Source: Arsenicicoccus piscis
Lineage (GTDB): Bacteria; Actinomycetota; Actinomycetes; Actinomycetales; Dermatophilaceae
Assembly: GCF_022568835.1 (NCBI RefSeq)
Contig: NZ_JAKZHV010000005.1
Span: 1-64,000, forward strand
Direction: 5' to 3'
Length of the DNA stretch: 64,000 nucleotides
The translations under genes and the position numbers were made by a program. The notes beneath the pieces are model-generated. The model was not told the DNA's origin. It saw only the letters and a list, made by a program, of their open reading frames with translations, and did no database searches. Positions 21,412 through 31,388 of the stretch are shown here, piece after piece (position 1 is the first letter of the stretch; every line of letters starts with the position of its first letter).

Positions 21412-22264
21412 CGGTGAGGACGGCGCGCCCCTGCGGCGAGCGCACCAGGTCGGCGAAGGCCTGCGCGGTCGCGTGGTTGGCCGAGTCCTTGACGGTGGCG
21501 ATCGGGTAGCTCGTGCCGGCGGCCTGCGCGACCGCCCCGGTGCCGACCGGGATCGCCCTCACCGTCGCGCCCGAAGCCTTCGCGTCCGTCACGTAGACCA
21601 TTCCCGCGTCGACCTCGCCGAGGCGCACCTTGGTGAGCACGGCCTTGACGTCGGCCTCGCGGGTGACGGGGGTGACCTGCAGCCCAGCCCGGTCGAGCAC
21701 GGCAGCGGCCACCGCGCCGCAGGGGACGGCCTGCTGGCACAGCGCGACCGTGACGTCGGGCCTCGCGAGGTCGGCGAGGGCGGTGACGTGCCCCGGGTTC
21801 GCCGCCGGCACGACCACGGTCAGCTCGTTGACGGCGAACGTCTGCGGAGTGTCCACGCGGTCGGCCTGGACGGCCCGCTGCATCGTCGAGGCGCTGGCGG
21901 CCGCGAACACATCGGCCGGGGCGCCGCTGACCAGCTGCTGGGCGAGCGTCGAGGAGGCCCCGAACGACGTGGTGACCGTGACCCCGGGGTGCGCGGCCTC
22001 GAACTGCTGGGCCAAGGTGGTGAAGCTCTCCTTGAGCGACGCGGCCGCCAGCACGGTGATCTCACCCGACACCGGTCCCGCGGCTGCGGATGCCCCGGCG
22101 CCGGCGCTCGCGGCACCCCCCGAGGTGGCCGCGGGGCGGTCGGTGGTGCCGCTGCCGCACGCCGCGAGGCCCAGCCCGGCCAGCACGATCGCGGCGGTCG
22201 TCACGGCGCGGCCGGGGGAGCGGTCGAGACCCGGCGAACGGCTGAGGGCGGGGGAGCGGCGCAC
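21389..22264 (-). CDS. modA: ModA, molybdate-binding lipoprotein
   Basis: About 291 residues. The receptor that captures molybdate (or tungstate) outside the membrane. N-region with several Arg, a hydrophobic stretch and lipobox LGLAAC give a lipoprotein signal. The mature domain opens ITVLAAASLKESF, matching ModA, and ASSTLAQQL and GAPADVFAAAS follow the family pattern. GTG 22264 was chosen because it supplies the positively charged n-region; the frame stays open upstream, and GTG 22204 would leave no charged residues. No Mo-box or ModE-like palindrome was noticed upstream. Confidence 0.88.
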   Translation of the reverse strand: MRRSPALSRSPGLDRSPGRAVTTAAIVLAGLGLAACGSGTTDRPAATSGGAASAGAGASAAAGPVSGEITVLAAASLKESFTTLAQQFEAAHPGVTVTTSFGASSTLAQQLVSGAPADVFAAASASTMQRAVQADRVDTPQTFAVNELTVVVPAANPGHVTALADLARPDVTVALCQQAVPCGAVAAAVLDRAGLQVTPVTREADVKAVLTKVRLGEVDAGMVYVTDAKASGATVRAIPVGTGAVAQAAGTSYPIATVKDSANHATAQAFADLVRSPQGRAVLTDAGFTAP

Positions 22265-22381
22265 GACTCCGACGATAGCCGAGGAGCGGCGCCGGTCAGC
22301 CGGAGGTTCACGCAGGCCCGCGGGACAGGTCTGACGGGCGACCGGCGCAGCGCCGGATGGGCACGACCGGGACAAAACCCC

Positions 22382-22387
22382 AACAAT
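22382..22387 (+). promoter_or_regulatory. -10-like element of the gene at 22394
   Basis: AACAAT followed by six bases and the ATG. Four of six positions match TATAAT. There is no Shine-Dalgarno, so a leaderless transcript is suggested. Weaker than the TANNNT cases. Confidence 0.35.
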
Positions 22388-22393
22388 GGCCCC

Positions 22394-23401
22394 ATGTGGT
22401 GGCGAACGCTCTGGCGCTGGCGGCGGCACGTGCTCGCCGCGGTGCGCTGGGCGCTGCAGTCGGACGCCACGGAGTCCGAGCAGAGCCGCAGCGAGCGCAC
22501 CCGGCGCGGCCGGCTCGTCCAGGGGATCACCCACGGCGGGCAGGCGATCGGCTCGACGGTCGCCGCGGCGCCCAGGCTGGCGTGGCGGTGGGGCCCCCGG
22601 CCGGTCAACGACCAGATCGAGCACCTGGTGCGCCGAGCGCCGGTGTGGGTGGGGAGCGCCTCGCACCTGCCGAGCACGGTCTACGTCCCGGACACCGAGC
22701 CGGCGTGGACGCTGGAGCGCACCCGACGGTCCTGGTGGGGCGCGGTGCTGGAGGAGCTGCGCGTGCGGCTGCCGCTGGTGATCGTCGTGCTGCTCTGGCC
22801 GCTGATCATCCTGCTGCGCCGGGTGGGGGTGCCGGGCGTGCGCTGGCTGACCGACCTGGAGCCGGTCCGGGCCACGAGCGGCGTCGTCTTCCCCGCCGCG
22901 CTGCTGCTGCTGATCGTGCTCATCACCCGGTCGTCACGGCAGCTGCTGGCGTGGCGCCAGGCGTTGCGCACCGGGCGATGGCAGGTCTGGCAGGCGCACC
23001 GCCCCGGCGGACCGGCCCGCGGGCGGCAGGGGACCCGGACGCTGCTGGAGCTGACCTCGATCTCGCACCGGACCGGTCGCGGGTTCCGCGCGGTCATCGT
23101 CTCGGACCGGCTGGACCCCGAGCTCGAGGCGGCGCTGCCCGGCACTGTCTGGGTGCGCCCGACCCGGGACAGCCAGGGGCTGGTCGTCGCGCTGCCGGAC
23201 GGCGTCGCGATGAGCGGGGCGTTCCTGCCGGCCGACCGCCGCGTGCTCGCCCGGCTGCTCACCAACGCCGACGAGGCGCAGCGGGTGGGTGTGATCGGGA
23301 AGGGCGTGATCGGGACGGCCGGGCGCACCGGTGAGGGTGCGCCCGGCCGTCCGGAGCGTGATGAGGTGCTGGCCCGCGTCAGAAGGTCGACGCGTCGATG
23401 A
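22394..23401 (+). CDS. Membrane protein of unknown function
   Basis: 335 residues, not recognised. A basic, Trp-rich N-terminus ([12 protein letters not shown]) and cytoplasmic region are followed by two hydrophobic segments (about 136-153 and 172-188) and a soluble C-terminal domain of ~140 residues with [22 protein letters not shown] and [19 protein letters not shown]. No catalytic motif seen. ATG 22394 was picked because the protein then begins with this basic Trp-rich stretch and a -10-like hexamer lies six bases upstream; the frame upstream is antisense to modAB. The 3' end overlaps the convergent alcohol dehydrogenase by 23 bp. Confidence 0.65.
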   Translation: MWWRTLWRWRRHVLAAVRWALQSDATESEQSRSERTRRGRLVQGITHGGQAIGSTVAAAPRLAWRWGPRPVNDQIEHLVRRAPVWVGSASHLPSTVYVPDTEPAWTLERTRRSWWGAVLEELRVRLPLVIVVLLWPLIILLRRVGVPGVRWLTDLEPVRATSGVVFPAALLLLIVLITRSSRQLLAWRQALRTGRWQVWQAHRPGGPARGRQGTRTLLELTSISHRTGRGFRAVIVSDRLDPELEAALPGTVWVRPTRDSQGLVVALPDGVAMSGAFLPADRRVLARLLTNADEAQRVGVIGKGVIGTAGRTGEGAPGRPERDEVLARVRRSTRR

Positions 23402-24422
23402 CGAACCGGTAGCGCACGTCGGAGTCGACGACCCGCTCGTAGGCCTCGTTGATGGCGTCGGCGCCGATCTGCTCGATCTCGGCGGTGATGCCATGCTCGG
23501 CGCAGAAGTCGAGCATCTCCTGGGTCTCCGCGATGCCGCCGATGCACGAGCCGGCCAGCGACTTGCGCATCCCGATGAGCGAGAACGCCTGCACGCTGAG
23601 CGGCTTGGAGGGCGCGCCGAGCTCGACGAGCACGCCGTCGAAGCGCAGCAGCGCGAGGTAGTCGTCCATCGGCAGGTTGACCGAGACGGTGTTGATGATC
23701 AGGTCGAAGGTGCCGCGCAGCGCCTTCATCGCGTCCTCGTCGGTGGTCGCGACGTAGTTCTTGGCGCCGAAGCGCAGGCCGTCGTCCTTCTTGGCCAGCG
23801 AGTGCGACAGCACGGTGACCTCGGCGCCCATGGCCGCGGCGATCTTGACGCCCACGTGACCGAGCCCGCCCATGCCGATGATCGCGACCTTCGACCCGGG
23901 GCCGACCTCCCAGTGCCGCAGCGGGCTGTAGAGCGTGATGCCGGCGCACAGCAGCGGGGTGGCGGCCGCGTGGTCGATGCCGTCGGGCACGTGCACGACG
24001 AAGCGCTCGTCGACGACCACGTGGGTGGAGTAGCCACCCTGGGTGATGGTGCCGTCCTTGTCCTTGACGCCGTAGGTGCCGATGTTGCCCTTCACGCAGT
24101 ACTGCTCGAGGCCCTCGGTGCAGGCCTCGCACTCCTGGCAGGAGTTGACCATGCAGCCGACCCCGACGGCGTCGCCCACCTGGTGACGGGTGACGTCGGA
24201 GCCGACCTCCTTGACGTGGCCGATGATCTCGTGGCCCGGCGTGAGGGGGTAGGTCTGCTTGCCCCACTCGTCGCGGACGGTGTGGATGTCGGAGTGGCAG
24301 ATCCCGGCGTACTCGATCTCGATCAGCACGTCGTGCGCGCCGACGTCACGTCGGTCGATCGAGGTCTTCTCGAGGGGAGCTCCACCGGAGGGTGCCGCGT
24401 AGGCGGCAACAGTCGTCGTCAC
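23379..24422 (-). CDS. Zinc-dependent NAD(P) alcohol dehydrogenase (YahK/CAD type)
   Basis: 347 residues, medium-chain dehydrogenase. Catalytic zinc site: [15 protein letters not shown] and GHEIIG; structural zinc site: the four-Cys lobe [15 protein letters not shown]; cofactor site [11 protein letters not shown]. The family (cinnamyl/aryl alcohol dehydrogenases such as AdhC and YahK) reduces aldehydes with NADPH. Likely a broad aldehyde reductase; the physiological substrate is unknown. Start GTG 24422 has TAGCGT seven bases upstream and no Shine-Dalgarno, pointing to a leaderless mRNA. Confidence 0.9.
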   Translation of the reverse strand: MTTTVAAYAAPSGGAPLEKTSIDRRDVGAHDVLIEIEYAGICHSDIHTVRDEWGKQTYPLTPGHEIIGHVKEVGSDVTRHQVGDAVGVGCMVNSCQECEACTEGLEQYCVKGNIGTYGVKDKDGTITQGGYSTHVVVDERFVVHVPDGIDHAAATPLLCAGITLYSPLRHWEVGPGSKVAIIGMGGLGHVGVKIAAAMGAEVTVLSHSLAKKDDGLRFGAKNYVATTDEDAMKALRGTFDLIINTVSVNLPMDDYLALLRFDGVLVELGAPSKPLSVQAFSLIGMRKSLAGSCIGGIAETQEMLDFCAEHGITAEIEQIGADAINEAYERVVDSDVRYRFVIDASTF

Positions 24423-24429
24423 GGCACCG

Positions 24430-24435
24430 ACGCTA
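24430..24435 (-). promoter_or_regulatory. -10 element of the leaderless alcohol dehydrogenase gene
   Basis: TAGCGT on the minus strand, then seven bases, then GTG 24422. Same arrangement as other leaderless genes in the window. Confidence 0.55.
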
Positions 24436-24505
24436 CGCCGAGGCACTGACAGACCCCCAAGGTGAGAATCCTTCTCGCACAGGAGCGTTGCAGCGTCGGC
24501 GCGCC

Positions 24506-25729
24506 TCAGCGAGCCAGCTCGTCGTCCACGTAGACCGGGTGCGCGGCCCGCAGCCCGAAGGCCACCATGGCGACGGCGCTCGCGACGAGCAGCCACAGGA
24601 CCACCGTCCAGCCGTGCGTGAGGTCGTGGACGACGCCGACGAGGAACGGCCCGGCCGCCGCGAGCAGGTATCCCGTGGGCTGCACGAACCCGGACACCAT
24701 CGCCGTCGTGCGCGGGTGCCGGGTGCGGGCGGTGATCAGCGCGATCGCCATGGGGAACGCGAAGCCGGACAGGCCGAGCAGGGTGGCCCAGAGCCAGGCC
24801 AGCTCGGCCGGTCGCCACAACAGCCCGAGGTAGCCGGCGGCGAGCAGCAGCCCGAAGAGCCACATGGCCCAGCTGAGGTCGCGCGAGCGCGCGATGAGGG
24901 TGGGCATGAGCAGCCCGCCGAGCACCCCGAGCGCGGCGACGAACGCGAGCACCGAGCCGGCCTCGACCTTGCCCATCCCCGCGTCCCGCAGGATCTGCGG
25001 CAGCCACCCGAACTGCACGTAGGCATTCATCGACTGGATCCCGAACAGGCCGGTGAGGCCGACGACGACGCGCGAGTGGTGCACCCGCGCCTGGGGCGAC
25101 TGCGCGGGCGCGGCCCGGTCCGGCGCCTCGACCCGCCGCTCGCGCATCAGCAGCACCGCCCACAGCGCCGCCGCGAGCAGGGCGACCAGGCCCCAGAGGC
25201 CCAGCGCGGCCCGCCAGCCCGCGCTCGCCGCGACCGGTGCCGCGGTGAGCGACCCGAGCGAGCCGCCGAGCGTCAGGCCGGCCGAGTAGACCGTCATGAG
25301 CCGTCGTCCCCCGTCGGACGAGTGCCGCTTGATCCAGGCGGGCACCAGGACGTTGCCGACGGCCATGCCGCCGAGCGCCACCACCGAGAGGGCGAGGAAG
25401 GCGACCCCCGAGCCGACGAGCGAGCGCAGCACCAGCGCGAGCGCGATGAGGACCAGACCGGCCGTGATGCCCGCGGTCACGCCGATCCGCGCGGCGATCC
25501 GGACGGCGAGTGCCCCGACCAGCGCGAAGCACAGGCCGGGCAGCGCGGTGAGCACGCCCGCGAGTCCGGCACCGATGCCGAGGCCAGTGCGCACCTCGGC
25601 GAGGACCGGACCGACCGTCGTCGCACCTGGGCGGAGGTTGACCGCGATGACGAGGACGGCGATCAGCGCGACCCCGGCACCGATGGTCGGTCCCGGCCTG
25701 GTCGGGCGCGGGGCGCTGGGTTGGGGCAT
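24506..25729 (-). CDS. MFS transporter, CynX/NimT family
   Basis: 407 residues with about 12 membrane segments. The N-terminal [18 protein letters not shown] is the hallmark of the CynX (cyanate)/NimT (2-nitroimidazole) family. Members export or import small anions and drugs; the substrate cannot be told here, and no cynS or nitroimidazole gene is near. ATG 25729 is preferred; the frame remains open to 25786 but that extension overlaps the divergent Nudix gene. The 55-bp divergent spacer must hold both promoters. Confidence 0.85.
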   Translation of the reverse strand: MPQPSAPRPTRPGPTIGAGVALIAVLVIAVNLRPGATTVGPVLAEVRTGLGIGAGLAGVLTALPGLCFALVGALAVRIAARIGVTAGITAGLVLIALALVLRSLVGSGVAFLALSVVALGGMAVGNVLVPAWIKRHSSDGGRRLMTVYSAGLTLGGSLGSLTAAPVAASAGWRAALGLWGLVALLAAALWAVLLMRERRVEAPDRAAPAQSPQARVHHSRVVVGLTGLFGIQSMNAYVQFGWLPQILRDAGMGKVEAGSVLAFVAALGVLGGLLMPTLIARSRDLSWAMWLFGLLLAAGYLGLLWRPAELAWLWATLLGLSGFAFPMAIALITARTRHPRTTAMVSGFVQPTGYLLAAAGPFLVGVVHDLTHGWTVVLWLLVASAVAMVAFGLRAAHPVYVDDELAR

Positions 25730-25784
25730 GGGCCCCAGTGTGACCGATCCGCGCAGCCACCGGCGTTCCGGCACGATGGGGGAC

Positions 25785-26228
25785 ATGGCTCACTCACCCG
25801 CCGAGCAGACCCCGCGGATCGCCGTCGTGGGCGCGGCGATCGTCGACGACCTGCACCGGCCGACCCGCCTGCTGGCGGCCCGGCGCACCGAGCCGCCGGC
25901 GCTGGCCGGCGGGTGGGAGTTCCCCGGCGGCAAGGTCGACCCCGGCGAGGGCGAGATCGAGGCGCTGCACCGGGAGGTGCGCGAGGAGCTCGGCGTGGAG
26001 GTCGCGCTGGGGGAGGAGATCACCGGTCCGCTGCCGGACGGGCGCTGGCCGCTCGGCGGGGGCTACGCCATCCGGGTGGTGCTGGCCGCCGTCACCGCCG
26101 GGGACCCGCAGCCGCTCGAGGACCACGACGCGCTGCGCTGGCTCGGGGCCGACGAGCTGGGGTCGGTGCCGTGGCTACCGGCGGACGAGCCGATCGTCGC
26201 CGTGGTCCGGAGCCGCTTGTCGCTCTGA
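25785..26228 (+). CDS. Nudix hydrolase, MutT-like
   Basis: 147 residues. The Nudix box [23 protein letters not shown] is complete (G5xE7xREUxEExGU), at about 43-67. It follows WEFPGGK, as in MutT-type (8-oxo-dGTP) and CTP pyrophosphohydrolases. Role in nucleotide-pool cleaning is a reasonable inference, not proven. ATG 25785 or the in-frame ATG nine bases upstream may start it; the first is preferred for its closeness to the conserved domain. Four bases separate the stop from the first possible typA ATG (26233). Confidence 0.88.
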   Translation: MAHSPAEQTPRIAVVGAAIVDDLHRPTRLLAARRTEPPALAGGWEFPGGKVDPGEGEIEALHREVREELGVEVALGEEITGPLPDGRWPLGGGYAIRVVLAAVTAGDPQPLEDHDALRWLGADELGSVPWLPADEPIVAVVRSRLSL

Positions 26229-26234
26229 GACAAT
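26229..26234 (+). promoter_or_regulatory. -10-like element of typA
   Basis: GACAAT followed by seven bases and ATG 26242. If used, transcription would begin at or next to the ATG, giving a leaderless typA mRNA in addition to read-through from the Nudix gene. Confidence 0.4.
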
Positions 26235-26241
26235 GGAAAGC

Positions 26242-28146
26242 ATGGCTCAAACCTCTCGCGGCGACATCCGAAACGTCGCCATCGTTGCCCACGTCGACCA
26301 CGGCAAGACCACCCTCGTAGACAAGATGCTCTGGCAAGGGGGCGCCTTTGGCGAGCACGACCACGTCGACGAGCGCGCGATGGACTCCGGTGATCTCGAG
26401 CGCGAGAAGGGCATCACCATCCTCGCCAAGAACACGGCGATCCACTACAACGGTCCGTCCGCGTCGGACTACCCCGACGGCGTGACCATCAACATCATCG
26501 ACACCCCGGGCCACGCCGACTTCGGTGGCGAGGTCGAGCGCGGCCTGTCCATGGTCGACGGCGTCGTGCTGCTCGTCGACGCGTCCGAGGGCCCGCTGCC
26601 GCAGACCCGCTTCGTGCTGCGCAAGGCGCTCGCCGCCAAGATGCCGGTCGTCCTGTGCATCAACAAGGTGGACCGCCCGGACGCGCGGATCGCCGAGGTC
26701 GTCGACGAGGTCTACGAGCTGTTCATGGACCTGCTCGAGGACGCCGACCAGCACCAGGACCAGCTGGAGTTCCCCATCGTCTACGCCTCGGCGAAGGCCG
26801 GTCGCGCCAGCCTGGAGCAGCCGGCGGACGGCGGGCTGCCGGACAGCCCCGACCTGGAGCCGCTGTTCCGCACGATCATGGAGACGGTGCCCGCCCCGGT
26901 CTACGACGACGAGGCCCCGCTGCAGGCCCACGTCACCAACCTGGACTCCTCGAACTTCCTCGGCCGGCTCGCGCTGCTGCGCGTCTTCAACGGCACCATC
27001 CGCAAGGGCCAGCAGGTCATGTGGATGAAGCACGGCGGCGGCCAGGAGCGGGTCAAGATCACCGAGCTGCTGGTCACCGAGGGCCTCGAGCGCAAGCCCG
27101 CTGAGTCCGCGGGCCCCGGCGACATCATCGCCATCGCGGGCATCCCCGAGATCACCATCGGTGAGACCCTCGCGGACCCCGAGAACCCGGTAGCCCTCCC
27201 GCTCATCACCGTGGACGAGCCCGCCATCTCGATGACGATCGGCACGAACACCTCCCCGATGGTCGGTCGGGTCCGTGGCTCGAAGGTCACCGCCCGCCTG
27301 GTCAAGGACCGGCTGGACCGCGAGCTGATCGGCAACGTGTCGCTGCGCGTCCTGCCGACCGAGCGCCCGGACGCCTGGGAGGTGCAGGGCCGCGGTGAGC
27401 TCGCGCTCGCCATCCTCGTGGAGCAGATGCGCCGCGAGGGCTACGAGCTGACGGTGGGCAAGCCGCAGGTCGTGACCCGCGAGGTCGACGGCAAGGTCCA
27501 CGAGCCGGTCGAGCACCTCACCATCGACTCGCCCGAGGAGTACCTCGGCGCGATCACCCAGATCATGGCCGCCCGCAAGGGCCGCATGGAGCAGATGAGC
27601 AACCACGGCACCGGCTGGGTGCGGATGGAGTTCAAGGTGCCCTCGCGCGGCCTGATCGGCTTCCGCACCGAGTTCCTCACCGAGACCCGCGGCACCGGCA
27701 TCGCCCACCACGTCTTCCACGGCTACGAGCCGTGGTTCGGACCGATCTCGACCCGCATCTCGGGCTCGCTGGTGTCCGACCGCGCGGGCGTCGTGACGGC
27801 CTACGCCATGCTCGGCCTGCAGGAGCGCGGCGTGCTCTTCGTCGACCCGACCACCGAGGTCTACGAGGGCATGATCATCGGCGAGAACTCCCGCGCCGAC
27901 GACATGGACGTCAACATCACCAAGGAGAAGAAGCTCACCAACGTGCGCGCCTCCTCCGCGGACAACTTCGAGAAGGTCGTGCCGCCGCGCAAGCTGTCGC
28001 TCGAGCAGTCGCTGGAGTTCTGCCGCGAGGACGAGTGCGTCGAGGTGACGCCGGAGGCGGTCCGGATCCGCAAGGTGGTGCTCGACATGACCGAGCGCAA
28101 CCGCACCGCGGCCCGGGCCCGCTCGGCGGCCAAGCGTGACGCCTGA
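26242..28146 (+). CDS. typA: TypA/BipA, ribosome-binding GTPase
   Basis: 634 residues. A translational GTPase related to EF-G that binds ribosomes and affects stress adaptation and 50S assembly. G1 [13 protein letters not shown]3 [13 protein letters not shown]4 INKVDRPD and the C-terminal [18 protein letters not shown] with [16 protein letters not shown] are all typical. The start at 26242 ([12 protein letters not shown]) is chosen since ATG 26233 would place GACAAT, a -10-like hexamer, across the start; both are in frame. The SBP plus mshB neighbourhood downstream resembles, from memory, the typA-lpqW-mshB order of mycobacteria. Confidence 0.96.
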   Translation: MAQTSRGDIRNVAIVAHVDHGKTTLVDKMLWQGGAFGEHDHVDERAMDSGDLEREKGITILAKNTAIHYNGPSASDYPDGVTINIIDTPGHADFGGEVERGLSMVDGVVLLVDASEGPLPQTRFVLRKALAAKMPVVLCINKVDRPDARIAEVVDEVYELFMDLLEDADQHQDQLEFPIVYASAKAGRASLEQPADGGLPDSPDLEPLFRTIMETVPAPVYDDEAPLQAHVTNLDSSNFLGRLALLRVFNGTIRKGQQVMWMKHGGGQERVKITELLVTEGLERKPAESAGPGDIIAIAGIPEITIGETLADPENPVALPLITVDEPAISMTIGTNTSPMVGRVRGSKVTARLVKDRLDRELIGNVSLRVLPTERPDAWEVQGRGELALAILVEQMRREGYELTVGKPQVVTREVDGKVHEPVEHLTIDSPEEYLGAITQIMAARKGRMEQMSNHGTGWVRMEFKVPSRGLIGFRTEFLTETRGTGIAHHVFHGYEPWFGPISTRISGSLVSDRAGVVTAYAMLGLQERGVLFVDPTTEVYEGMIIGENSRADDMDVNITKEKKLTNVRASSADNFEKVVPPRKLSLEQSLEFCREDECVEVTPEAVRIRKVVLDMTERNRTAARARSAAKRDA

Positions 28147-28266
28147 CGGCTGCCCCCCGGGCGTCCGCTTCCTGCCGATTGGCCTCTTGCGGACAGCCGG
28201 GGAGTCTGGCTCGTAGTGACCATGGCGAGGTCACAAGACGGTCTCAGAGGCCCCCGGGGGTAGCCG
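28147..28266. ncRNA. Candidate multi-branched structured RNA between typA and the peptide transporter operon
   Basis: A long closing stem can form between 28147-28161 and 28253-28266 (14 pairs, one G-U and one bulged C). Inside it lie GTCCGC (28163-28168) with GCGGAC (28189-28194), and GTGACC (28216-28221) with GGTCAC (28229-28234). The latter is extended by GTCT (28204-28207) with AGAC (28236-28239). Together they draw a multi-branch junction of about 120 bases that starts directly after the typA stop. It could be a typA 3' element, a riboswitch-like leader or an unspecific GC-rich fold. No known RNA family was recognised. Confidence 0.4.
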
Positions 28267-28271
28267 ACAAC

Positions 28272-28300
28272 TTTCCAGATCCAGGAACGCGCCATATGGT
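28272..28300 (+). promoter_or_regulatory. Candidate promoter of the peptide transporter operon
   Basis: TTTCCA (28272-28277), a 17-base spacer, then TATGGT (28295-28300). Each hexamer matches consensus at four of six positions. Transcription would begin near 28307 and leave a leader of about 135 bases. Confidence 0.5.
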
Positions 28301-28308
28301 TTCGGCAC

Positions 28309-28318
28309 CGCGTACGCG
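28309..28318. promoter_or_regulatory. 10-bp perfect palindrome at the predicted transcription start
   Basis: CGCGTACGCG is a perfect palindrome sitting at about +3 to +12 of the promoter above; CCATATGG (28292-28299) is a second one overlapping the -10. Positions suit an operator for a dimeric repressor, but no regulator gene is adjacent. Confidence 0.35.
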
Positions 28319-28442
28319 TCAGTAGGCCAAAGAGGGTCGCGCTGGCTTTCTCCTCGGCACGGCTGCTCCATCGACAGGACCCGGACCACGGGGCTGGCTG
28401 GAGCATCGTGCACCCCGGCCTCACCCGAAAGGCAGGAACTGG

Positions 28443-29504
28443 ATGTCGTCTGACCACGACCCCATCAAGCCCGCAGCTGGGGTGTCCGAGATGGGCATGT
28501 CCGGTTCGGCAGGCGCGGTCGAGCTGGCCGAGGACGAGATCCAGGGGGCGGAGGCCCGAGGAGAGATCCTCGGCCGCACCCAGCGGCAGATCGCCTGGGC
28601 CCGGTTCAAGCGCGACAAGGTGTCGATGGCGGCGCTGGTCGGGTCGATCATCGTGGTCCTGCTGGCGGTCATCGCCCCGCTGCTCGAGGCCGTCGGTCTC
28701 ACGAACACCACACAGGGCAACCCGGCGCTCGTGCCCGAGGAGGGCTCGCTGCCCTCCGGGGCGTTCGGCGGCATGTCCACCTCGCACTGGCTCGGCGTCC
28801 AGCCGGGCAGCGGCAAGGACCTGCTCAGCCTCATCCTCGCCGGCATGACGACCTCGCTGCAGGTGGCCGTGTTCGCGACCGCCATCGCCATCGTCCTCGG
28901 CACCCTCTTCGGGCTGATCGCGGGCTTCGCAGGCGGCAAGATCGACTGGCTGATCAGCCGGTTCATGGACCTGGTGCTCAGCTTCCCGCAGGTGCTCATG
29001 CTGCTGTCCCTGCAGCTGGTGCTCGTCGCGATCATCGCCAACGTGATGGGCATGAGCGAGGCGGCCCCGTGGCCCAAGAAGCTGTTCATGATCATCGTGC
29101 TCGGCTTCTTCGGCTGGCCCTACTTCGCCCGCATCATCCGCGGCCAGGTCATGTCGCTGCGCCAGCGCGAGTTCGTCGAGGCGGCCCGGTCCCTCGGCGC
29201 CAAGAACGGCCGGCTCTACCTCAAGGAGCTGCTGCCGCACCTGTGGGCGCCGATCCTGGTCTACACCTCGCTGATCCTGCCGCAGAACATCTCGGCCGAG
29301 GCCGCGCTGGGCTTCCTGGGCGTCGGGCTGAACCCGCCCGCCGTCTCGCTGGGGTCGATCCTCAACGACTCCGTGGTCTACGCGCCGTCCGACCCTGCGT
29401 ACTTCCTGTTCCCCGGCGGCACCGTGTTCCTCATGGTGCTCGCGTTCAACCTCCTCGGTGACGGACTGCGGGACGCCCTGGACCCCAAGGCGGACCGGCA
29501 GTGA
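28443..29504 (+). CDS. Peptide/nickel-type ABC transporter permease (OppC/DppC)
   Basis: 353 residues. Six membrane segments; a long N-terminal cytoplasmic tail with RTQRQIAWARFKRDKVSMAAL, as usual in DppC proteins, then an external loop and the EAA motif EAARSLGAKNGRLYLKELLPH (about 238-258). Pairs with the OppB-type permease at 31472 to form the channel. This is the first gene of the operon, which is unusual: here the order is C, receptor, B, D, F. ATG 28443 has a weak upstream AGG; the next gene lies 136 bp away with its own strong Shine-Dalgarno. Confidence 0.9.
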   Translation: MSSDHDPIKPAAGVSEMGMSGSAGAVELAEDEIQGAEARGEILGRTQRQIAWARFKRDKVSMAALVGSIIVVLLAVIAPLLEAVGLTNTTQGNPALVPEEGSLPSGAFGGMSTSHWLGVQPGSGKDLLSLILAGMTTSLQVAVFATAIAIVLGTLFGLIAGFAGGKIDWLISRFMDLVLSFPQVLMLLSLQLVLVAIIANVMGMSEAAPWPKKLFMIIVLGFFGWPYFARIIRGQVMSLRQREFVEAARSLGAKNGRLYLKELLPHLWAPILVYTSLILPQNISAEAALGFLGVGLNPPAVSLGSILNDSVVYAPSDPAYFLFPGGTVFLMVLAFNLLGDGLRDALDPKADRQ

Positions 29505-29640
29505 CCGGGGCCATCCCGACGAATCGTCGGCCCAGACTTCCGCTAGGCCCCTGCTCAGGTCCTACGGATGAGCCGCTGCAGTCAGCAGGGGCACGCTCCA
29601 CCGCGATCGTCGCGGTACGGACGGCACACAAGGAGAACTC

Positions 29641-31383
29641 ATGATGCGTACAACCAAGGGTGTGATGGTTGTCGCCCTCGGCGCGGTCGCGACGGTGGGG
29701 CTCAGCGCCTGTGGTGGCGGTGGTGGCGGCACCACCGGCAACGCCACCGGTGGCACCTCGGCGGCTGCCAAGGGTGGCAACCTCACCATCCTCGAGCTCG
29801 GCCCGCGCGAGCACCTGGACCCCCAGCGCATGTACCTCGGCGCCGACATCACCTTCGCGAACCGCACCTATGTGCGCTCGCTGACCGCCTACTCCCCGGG
29901 CTCGGACGGCAAGCTCGTCGCCGACCTCGCGACCGACACCGGCACCATGAGTGACGGCGGCAAGACCTGGACCTTCACCCTCGCCGACGGCAACAAGTGG
30001 GAGGACGGCAAGCCGGTTACCTGCGCCGACGCCAAGTACGGCGTCTCGCGCACGTTCGCCCAGGACGTCATCACCGGTGGCCCGAACTACGCCATCCAGT
30101 TCCTGGACATCCCGACGACCAAGGACAAGGACGGCAACGAGGTCCCGGTCTACAACGGCCCCTACAAGAAGGCCGGCCAGGCGGAGTTCGACAAGGCCGT
30201 CACCTGCGAGGGCAACAAGATCACCTACAAGTTCAAGAAGCCGTGGACCGACTTCAACATGAACACCGGTGCGCTGCTCGCCTTCGCGCCCTACCGCCAG
30301 GACAAGGACCAGGGCGCCAAGAGCGACTTCGTCCCCTTCTCCAACGGCCCTTACAAGATCTCCGGCACCTTTGACCAGAACAAGGGTGGCAAGTGGGTCC
30401 GCAACGACCAGTGGGACGAGTCCAAGGACCCGTTCCGCAAGGCCTACCCCGACACGGTGACCAACACCCTCGGTGTGCAGAACGAGGTCGCCTACCCCCG
30501 CATCGTCGCGGACGCGGGCGAGGACAAGAACTCCTACGTCGGCATCCAGGCCCCGCCGTCGGTGCTGCCGCAGATCACCGGCAACCCGGCCGCGAAGTCG
30601 CGCTCGATCAACGTCGCCGCCCCGTACGTCGACTACATCCAGCCGAACATGAAGTCCAAGGTGTTCTCCAACGAGAAGGCCCGTCAGGCCTTCGCCGTGG
30701 CGACCAACCGCGACGCCTACATCACCGCCTACGGTGGCCCGTCGGTCATGACCCCGACCTACGCCATGTGCAACAAGGAGCTGAAGTGCTACAAGGACTT
30801 CAACCCCTTCGGTGCGCCCACCGCGGGTGACCCGGCCAAGGCCAAGCAGCTGCTGCAGGAGGCCGGGATGACCCTCCCGGTCCCGATCACCGTGGTCTAC
30901 CGCAGCCGTCCGACCGCCGACAAGGCGCTCGCCGGCCTCAAGCAGAGCTGGGACCAGGCCGGCTTCAACGTCACCCTGCAGGGTCTGACGGAGAGCTACT
31001 ACGCCACGATCCAGGGCCCGGCCATGGCGACCAAGGACGCCTTCTGGGGCGGCTGGGGTGCTGACTGGCCGTCGGGCTCGACGGTTCTGCCGGCGCTCTT
31101 CGACGGTCGTGTCAACATCTCCGCCGGTGGTAGTGGCCAGGACTACGGCTACTTCAACGACCCCGAGGTCAATGCCGCCATCGACAAGGCCTACACGATC
31201 GCGAACGAGGACGAGCGTGAGAAGGCCTGGGGCGACGTCGACGAGATGATCAACAAGAAGGCCGGCGTCATCCCGCTGGTCAACCAGAAGTTCACCTTCC
31301 TGCACGGCTCGAACATCAAGAACTTCGAGCCGGCGACCTTCCTCGGGTCCTACCCCGACACCGCCCGCATCGCGGTCAAGTGA
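29641..31383 (+). CDS. Family 5 extracellular solute-binding lipoprotein (peptide receptor)
   Basis: 580 residues. Signal peptide with lipobox LSAC (C ~24) followed by a Gly-rich linker anchors it to the outside of the membrane. SBP_bac_5 features: an early EHLDPQRMY, GKTWTFTLADGNKWEDGKPV, and the late RDAYITAYGG and WGADWPSGS. It captures oligopeptides (or another family-5 ligand) for the flanking permeases and ATPases. AAGGAG five bases before ATG 29641 (eight before the second ATG) is the best ribosome site of the operon. Codon choice is very uniform, as in highly expressed genes. A large hairpin follows. Confidence 0.92.
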   Translation: MMRTTKGVMVVALGAVATVGLSACGGGGGGTTGNATGGTSAAAKGGNLTILELGPREHLDPQRMYLGADITFANRTYVRSLTAYSPGSDGKLVADLATDTGTMSDGGKTWTFTLADGNKWEDGKPVTCADAKYGVSRTFAQDVITGGPNYAIQFLDIPTTKDKDGNEVPVYNGPYKKAGQAEFDKAVTCEGNKITYKFKKPWTDFNMNTGALLAFAPYRQDKDQGAKSDFVPFSNGPYKISGTFDQNKGGKWVRNDQWDESKDPFRKAYPDTVTNTLGVQNEVAYPRIVADAGEDKNSYVGIQAPPSVLPQITGNPAAKSRSINVAAPYVDYIQPNMKSKVFSNEKARQAFAVATNRDAYITAYGGPSVMTPTYAMCNKELKCYKDFNPFGAPTAGDPAKAKQLLQEAGMTLPVPITVVYRSRPTADKALAGLKQSWDQAGFNVTLQGLTESYYATIQGPAMATKDAFWGGWGADWPSGSTVLPALFDGRVNISAGGSGQDYGYFNDPEVNAAIDKAYTIANEDEREKAWGDVDEMINKKAGVIPLVNQKFTFLHGSNIKNFEPATFLGSYPDTARIAVK

Positions 31384-31388
31384 TTGAC

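Noticed and set aside
20729..22393. A plus-strand frame running through modBC/modA into the gene at 22394
   Set aside because: Antisense to well-supported transporter genes; the real protein starts at 22394.
22265..22666. N-terminal extension of ModA
   Set aside because: The extension is Arg/Pro-rich, antisense to the gene at 22394, and would bury the lipoprotein signal.
28231..28413. A 60-codon minus-strand frame in the typA-opp spacer
   Set aside because: No ribosome site and no recognisable sequence; overlaps the promoter-like elements.
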